DNA of 64,000 nt from Leguminivora glycinivorella. Lineage: Eukaryota > Arthropoda > Insecta > Lepidoptera > Tortricidae. The translations under genes and the position numbers were made by a program. Shown in pieces: positions 58,071 through 64,000 of the stretch. The stretch lies in NCBI RefSeq assembly GCF_023078275.1, contig NC_062979.1, positions 20,999,848 through 21,063,847 of the forward strand, read 5' to 3'. The notes under the pieces were generated by a model. The model was not told the DNA's origin and did no database searches. It saw only the letters and a program-made list of their open reading frames with translations. Position 1 is the first letter of the stretch. Every line of letters begins with the position of its first letter.

Positions 58071-58288
58071 ATCTGAAAAGGTTTCAATGTTAGCAATTTC
58101 AGTATTATAAAATGTATATTTATTGTTTATTGTTTTTTTGACTAATGCTGTCATATGGCTGTCATGTTTGTGTTGTCAGTGCCAATGTCTAGTGTGAATG
58201 AAATAAATCGTCCCTAGTTTGTGATAGGATAATAGTAATATTAGTTATAAATATATGTTTGTGAGTGATCGTCGATATTGTTTTTGAT

Positions 58289-58301
58289 ATGAGTTTCGAG
58301 G
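58289..58301 (+). CDS. Possible first coding exon of an unknown gene (MSFE...)
   Basis: ATG AGT TTC GAG G followed by GTAAGT, a strong donor, in DNA without recognised repeats. No downstream coding exon is visible in the window, so this is only a candidate. Confidence 0.15.
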
Positions 58302-58642
58302 GTAAGTTTACATCTTATTATTAAGAGGGACCATGTGCAAATAATCCTTGGATGCTTTCCGAGGACCTAGAGTTTATTACGAATGTTACTTATCTACTGC
58401 AATATTTTACTATGCTTTTAGAATCGATAGCCTCGATAGATATGATTTTTTTTTTTTTAATTTATTTATCTAAAAACACTTATATACTATTTTATTACAT
58501 TTGAACAGCGAGCGAAAACCGCTAACGGTTTATCTGCCGCCGTTGTCGCTCGTTTACATTGTAGGTATTTTTATTCAATAAAGGTATTAATCTATAAATT
58601 CTATATTTATATCTAAGTAGTTATTTAAACAGTTGGTTACGA

Positions 58643-58815
58643 ATAATAAATATCATAGGACTTTCTTACACATATTGACTGAGGTCCACGGTAATTTCAA
58701 GAAGGCTTGTGTTGTGTTTACTCACACAACGATATACCTCATATAAAAATACCTACTCATACACATTGAAAATATTCATGACTCAGGAACAAAATCTATG
58801 CTCAACATCATAAAT
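58643..58815 (-). repeat. SINE fragment
   Basis: The minus strand matches the SINE body and tail (gagtcatgaatattttcaat; aatatttatt-like tail) of 9839-10095, without the tRNA head. Confidence 0.65.
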
Positions 58816-59539
58816 GAAAATTATATTTTTCAGAGATACTACTTCCTTCGGCAAGGGAACGAACTTCGGTGTGACAGCCAGCACCCACAATAGAGGTAAA
58901 TATCGGAGCTTCGCAGGCCGGGCACGTCCGTGATTGGTCATTTCAGTATATCCTGTTAGACGCCACACGAATCCCAATGAATTATGAGAATTGTTTACCG
59001 ATACTTACCGATTTGGCCGGTTTTGGGCAAACGATCGCGTTAACATTTTAATTTGGAACTAAAGAAGGTAGTTACTACGAGTATGTTAAGAATAAGAGCT
59101 TCGGACTGATCGTGTGCCTTGCCTGCTTAAGCTATTTTGTTGCAGACTGTTGAACTGTGTACGTAGCCAAATGCACAAACTCTTACGATAATATCGTTTT
59201 CGTAGCTAGCTGTCTCTATCGCTCTTCCATATTGGCGCGACAGAGTCTGTCTTTCGATCGGCGTTTAGCGTCAACGATTGTCATTTCATTTCAGCTAGGC
59301 GTGCTGGATGCCTAACCAACGGTCAATTAATCTCCGTAGCGATCGAAACACAATTGTCATTGCCGATGTTGCATTGATACTTATAGCATAATAGCAGAGT
59401 GGTACACAGCGTTTCGTTGTCGAAATGATAGCGATTGTACCTCTGGCTAAGTCGGCTGAATGATTAAATTAACCATACATTATGTCATTGTCACGCTATT
59501 GATAACCCAGATCTGAAATAAAATAAATTCGACGCACAC

Positions 59540-59985
59540 TGACGTTAATTATTGCCAAGGAGTTCTCGGGCACCCCGAAGTCTGCTTAGGATTGCCGAGG
59601 AATTCTCAGTGATGCTGAGGAGCTCTGTCGCTCTGTCTCAAATCAAACAAATGCAAAACGGCGCCGAGCGCGTCGCGAGACTCGCGAGGTTCCCGCTTTG
59701 GAGCTCCCGAAGCCTGCCGAAAGTAGCCGATTGTTACATCTTTAGGTATGCCGTATGCTACCGAAGACTTCCGGGCTATGCCGAGGCGACCTTAGGTATG
59801 TCTTACGATGCCGAAGAATTCTCAGGTATACCAAGGGATTGTTAAGTGTGCCTTACACTACCGAAGTCGACCGAGGTATGCCGAGGCGTCCTTAAGTATG
59901 CCTTAAGGTAAGGGTTTACGCTACCGAGGACTGCTGAGGTATATCTTGGCAGTCGTGCCTTGCGATGCCGTTCCTATAGTGCCGG
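59540..59985. repeat. Degenerate ~50-bp minisatellite
   Basis: Units based on ctaccgaagacttcngagg ... tatgccttacg start at 59758, 59808, 59858 (63 bp long) and 59921. More diverged ccgaggaattctcag-type units precede them from about 59540. Confidence 0.65.
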
Positions 59986-62900
59986 GCCTCCCCCGCCCGG
60001 GCCCGGGTATAGTGGAGTTTAAGAGTCGATTTCCTTTGATCTCTACATAATTATGTATTGTCACACAGTTTTCACTTTCACTCAATTCTACTTCAGTCAG
60101 CTGAATTGAGCAAAACATTTACACGTAACAGGATATGACTTCTCCAGGCCTGTACCTGTTATATTTCTTTAGTTTTCTAGATGACAGCTATTTTAATTGT
60201 AAATTAAAAACGAATTTTGATGATGTACGGTCACCGGCAAAAATATCCTCTCTACGTATAAAAAATGTAATGTAGATTGCGCTCTTATACATCTACAAAA
60301 TAAAATAAGATCACGTTAGATATTTTGGCTGCCTTTTTTGCAAAACATACTCGTATTATTCCTGATGACTGTATTAAAATAGACTTAAATGTTAATTTAG
60401 TATATAATATATTCTAAGTGAATTATTGTCATTGACAGCAATTGTACATGGCCATTTAACCACACAGACATGTTATACCACAATTAATTGCCCTAATAGC
60501 AAGGATATTACTAGTAATTAAACTAACCCATTTCCCGTAGCCATCGCATTGTCCACTACCTCGTTTACGACCGACTCCCATTTGTCATCCACCGTATGAT
60601 CGCCATTAAACAGGCTTAAACGATTTCATTTTCGACTTTCCCTCAAACTTCATTCGTAGCACCTAATCACAGTTCATGGACAGTATAATCCTCTTATTTA
60701 TTGGCCATAACAACAATATTGCTACCAATAAACGACGTAACGCGCGTAAAGCTAAACCAACTTACGTCGTTTTAAGCTAGTATTATATCTGTCGACAGTG
60801 TGGGACCTATACAGATTTATAAACAGTTTTGGTGCTAATGAAATTATATTGAATTGCTATAAATTAAAGTGACAATGGCGAGCAGGGTGACCACAATGAT
60901 GGGCCAAATTGGAGCTAGTGCAGCGTTTACAATGGATCGTATTCGGGTTTTATAGCGGCAACAACCGACCACCCTTAATGTTTGGGCGCGGACAATTGCG
61001 CCCGGCAAGATGTTTTGGTCACAAAATGTGACGTAATTTATTAGAGTAAACTGTACTGAATAAATAAGAGTCAATATTTGACCACACGCGCCTTTTCGTT
61101 TTCACTTTTATTAATGGTAATGTATGGTATAGGTTGCATTATTGCTTGCCCTTTGATAGATATTTCGAGGAACGCGTGTGTAGGCTGATGATTTTTTTTA
61201 CAGCAAGCGTTCGAGAAAAAAAAAGATTGTCTTTTTTACAAGGCTAATATGAAAGTTCATGCATCACACCTGACTTTCTGACTTAATAGTGGGTTCTACT
61301 TTTTTTTAACTCCATTGTTGTAAGTTTAGCGTGACTACCAAAAATCTCCGCCTTTCGCCTTCCACCCCTCTCGAACAATGCCAACAAATTGATAATAACA
61401 AACGATGCATTCCTGCTTCACCATTCATAATTAGGGAATAATTTTATAAAATATCCCGCTCTCATGAGCTTCCATTCTGACTGCTTACTTTTCTTTTCTC
61501 CTATCTTCGTCTGTTTTAAAATAAATTTCAACGTAAGTCAGTTAAAATAAAGGTTAGTTCAGAATGTAGGTAAAAGGAGATAAGAGGGTAAGAAAAACAG
61601 GAGTTTGTTTGGAAGATGACGTGGAATTCTTGACAAAGGGATGTAGGGCGAGCGGGAGCGTAGGTAGCGGCGTGAGCGCAGCAGACCTTCCGTCGATATC
61701 GTAGACAGCGGGACACCATTGTCCACCTCGCCATTGTACACACATCCTAACCTAAAACGCCGTAACTCTTTACTACTCTCATTGTCGCTTACGGCCTTCA
61801 GAAGGAGGAAGGCAGTGCAGCACCGCGCACTGACCAAAAATCATTAATTTTCTATCACAAAGCGAGAACCCACAAATCGAAACACAAAAAAACATTCACT
61901 GGTCACTGACACAGATGCATCGAATATTTCCATCTGAGTTTTAATTATACGATTTGATGACGAAGCTGCCGACAAAGCGATACTTCTGATTTCATATGGA
62001 GCTCATAATTTCCATCGTTACCGTGTTTATGCTCGGGACGATTCGCTTCTTTAATTTTATGGTAAACCTTATTTACAATATTGCAATTGGCCTCTTAGCG
62101 ATCATTTTATACCCCATGTTTATTCAAGCCCACATTAAAAAGCGGACTTTATGAGCAACTTTGCAACAGCATGCAAAACATGTAAAGTAGCATTCGTGCC
62201 TTGTTCTACACTTACGGCATTAAACTAAGTGCTCACGTGTCTAAACCCACTTAAAATTTAAAAATAAAAACAGTGCAACTATTGTTTCTTTTTGTGAAAC
62301 GGGAGCGTCCACGTAGCGTAGACTAAACGACTATTCGTCGGTGTTGTGGTATAAATCACGAACTCTTTTGTGATTAATGTCAACGTTAAAGCATAAATAT
62401 TCGTATTTAGTGCGGCAAACCCGTAGCCGAACGGATTAACAAGACCTCCAAAATACAAATGTGGTCATAAATAAAAGTTTCAGCTGACTGTTTACTCATC
62501 GGGTCACAATTACGTATTAAAATCCGTACATAAATCTAAAGTCTAGCTAGATAAAGCGTCTTTTGATATCACCAAAATATATAAACAAGTCATTGAAGTA
62601 TTAATAACATGTGGCGTAACAAATACGATTAAGAACGCCGAGGCCCAGATGCTTGGGGTAAATTAAAAAGCGTCATTGAAAAAGTGGTCTTTGTGTTGTC
62701 AAAATTCTCTTTATCCGGTAAACCGGAATCCGCAGCCCCTCCGAATAATGCTAATCATAATGGCATTACATTCATTCCCCGGATTTCGTCAAGTATCCGA
62801 GGATCGGTCCCGAATTCTCTTCATTTTTTTCTTGTCCCGCGACGAGCGTCCTGGGTTTTTTCATCGCGAACGTCTAATTCAATCTGAGCGATTGTGTCTG

Positions 62901-63810
62901 CTAATTGGAAAATTAAAATGATTTCGCTAATCACGTTTCGAAATGGTCTAATCATGTTAGCCGAGTTTTAACGACTTGAAAGGAGATTTCCATTTTCAAA
63001 CGTAGATATGTCTATAATATTCTTAGTCGCTTCCTGAATTTAAGTATTTAGGATATGGATATGTGAAATAATTACGAATACCTAGGTAATTTTAAACAGA
63101 TGTGTTGTTACTTCACACATAAAATGAAGAGCTTTTATGAACATTTTCAATATATATATATATATACACATTTACTCGATTTTATTTAAAAAGATAAGCT
63201 AAGGCGTAGTTTTCTGTTATTTATATTTTTCAAATATGTAACATTCCAGAAATAAAACTGGGACTGCGATGAAAAACATTGCAAAAAGATGCACATTTGG
63301 CCACAATATCCCCGTATAAAGCCACAATTATGAATTAATGCCAACCTTACAAAGTGTGGCCATTAGCACAACTGATACAAAATATTTTGACATTTACGGC
63401 GACAAAATATGTATGGGTCCTTGGGGATGTGAAAAGCCCGACTGTATATGTGTGTGTGTGTGACAAAGCGAGTAGACAGCTAGGAAGATCGATTCGATTT
63501 ATGTTTTTTTTTCTAACAATAGAGTCTATTTATCTGTCGATAATGGTGGTTGAACATTTGGCGGGAATCGAGTCATTTGGTAATGCGGTTAGCTATGGTG
63601 ATCAGAATCACATGTCATGTCCGATTCACTCGGAGTTTCTGGTTTTAATGGCGTACTAATGTTATGGGATTATCTAGTAATAATTGTAACACTTTATTCT
63701 AGTGTTACAAGAATATTTTTTAGTAAATATGTAGTAGGTACTTATCTCAATAGAGCTTACATAAGTGGGTACAAAAAACGGTGTGTATAAATTGGGAATA
63801 ACATCGCTAA
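59986..63810. other. Intergenic, no gene recognised
   Basis: Mostly unique AT-rich DNA. Three overlapping minus-strand frames at 61528-61837 have no family signature. A short TATA microsatellite lies at 63151-63168. I see no structured element or RNA gene. Confidence 0.4.
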
Positions 63811-63814
63811 CAAA

Positions 63815-63915
63815 TTATTTATTTTATTTATTATTTATTTATTAACACACAAATAAACAGTTTACATAGAACAGTGTCCCACAAAACAGTTTTCACGGTT
63901 TGACTGTGGGATCGA
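63815..63915 (-). mobile_element. LINE 3' tail fragment
   Basis: A ttatttattttatttattat tail followed by acagtgtcccacaaaacag, resembling LINE 3' ends elsewhere in the window. Weak evidence. Confidence 0.35.
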
Positions 63916-64000
63916 AATACATACATTAGCAAAAAGAATCCAATATACGAGTACCAAAATCATGTTGCGTTAAGAATTAACAGACTGTCATAGTGATTAA

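Noticed and set aside
61528..61837. Minus-strand gene (three overlapping frames)
   Set aside because: Frames differ only by reading phase of the same low-complexity sequence, with no shared domain and no splice context.

Overview
This window is AT-rich, repeat-dense animal DNA, almost certainly from a moth or butterfly. The evidence is a long intron-split gene for the insect apoptosome protein (Dark/Apaf-1) and many repeat types I associate with Lepidoptera: tRNA-headed SINEs, 5'-truncated LINE tails, hAT elements and foldback MITEs.

Layout. 1-2200 is a nest of transposons (dispersed repeat > RTE-like LINE > hAT, with target-site duplications at two levels) followed by a foldback MITE. 2626-2923 on the minus strand is the first coding exon of fizzy/Cdc20; the rest of that gene lies left of the window. 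2924-14820 is intergenic or 5' regulatory DNA with SINEs, LINE tails, a 1.25-kb palindrome and two perfect CRE motifs. 14821-43611 on the plus strand is Dark: 23 coding exons, about 1,497 codons, with CARD, NB-ARC (P-loop, Walker B, sensor, GNP and IHD motifs) and a long WD40 region. Its introns hold a nearly complete CR1/Jockey-like LINE in antisense (17325-21317), a full-length sense LINE with a 10-bp target duplication (26774-30938), three-copy interspersed repeats, SINEs and MITEs. 43612-64000 has no recognisable host coding exon. It holds a Penelope-like fragment with a GIY-YIG domain, nested foldback and hAT elements, a TA-flanked transposon and a minisatellite, with unique AT-rich DNA between them.

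The most unusual feature is in Dark itself. At least eight coding exons have been tandemly duplicated with the same polarity: each unit takes the 3' part of the exon, its splice donor and the start of the next intron, but not the acceptor. Copy number ranges from 2 to 9 (122-bp and 164-bp arrays). Some copies stay open and in phase (a second P-loop exon, for example), and those farther from the primary exon are usually more decayed. Two retroelement insertions also have target duplications that include a Dark splice donor. As written, the primary copy of the 164-bp array has a 2-nt phase break with the next exon, so either the assembly or this allele needs checking.

Function. Dark is the scaffold that activates initiator caspase Dronc in insects, and fizzy activates the anaphase-promoting complex. 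They are divergently oriented about 12 kb apart, and nothing in the sequence shows that they are co-regulated.
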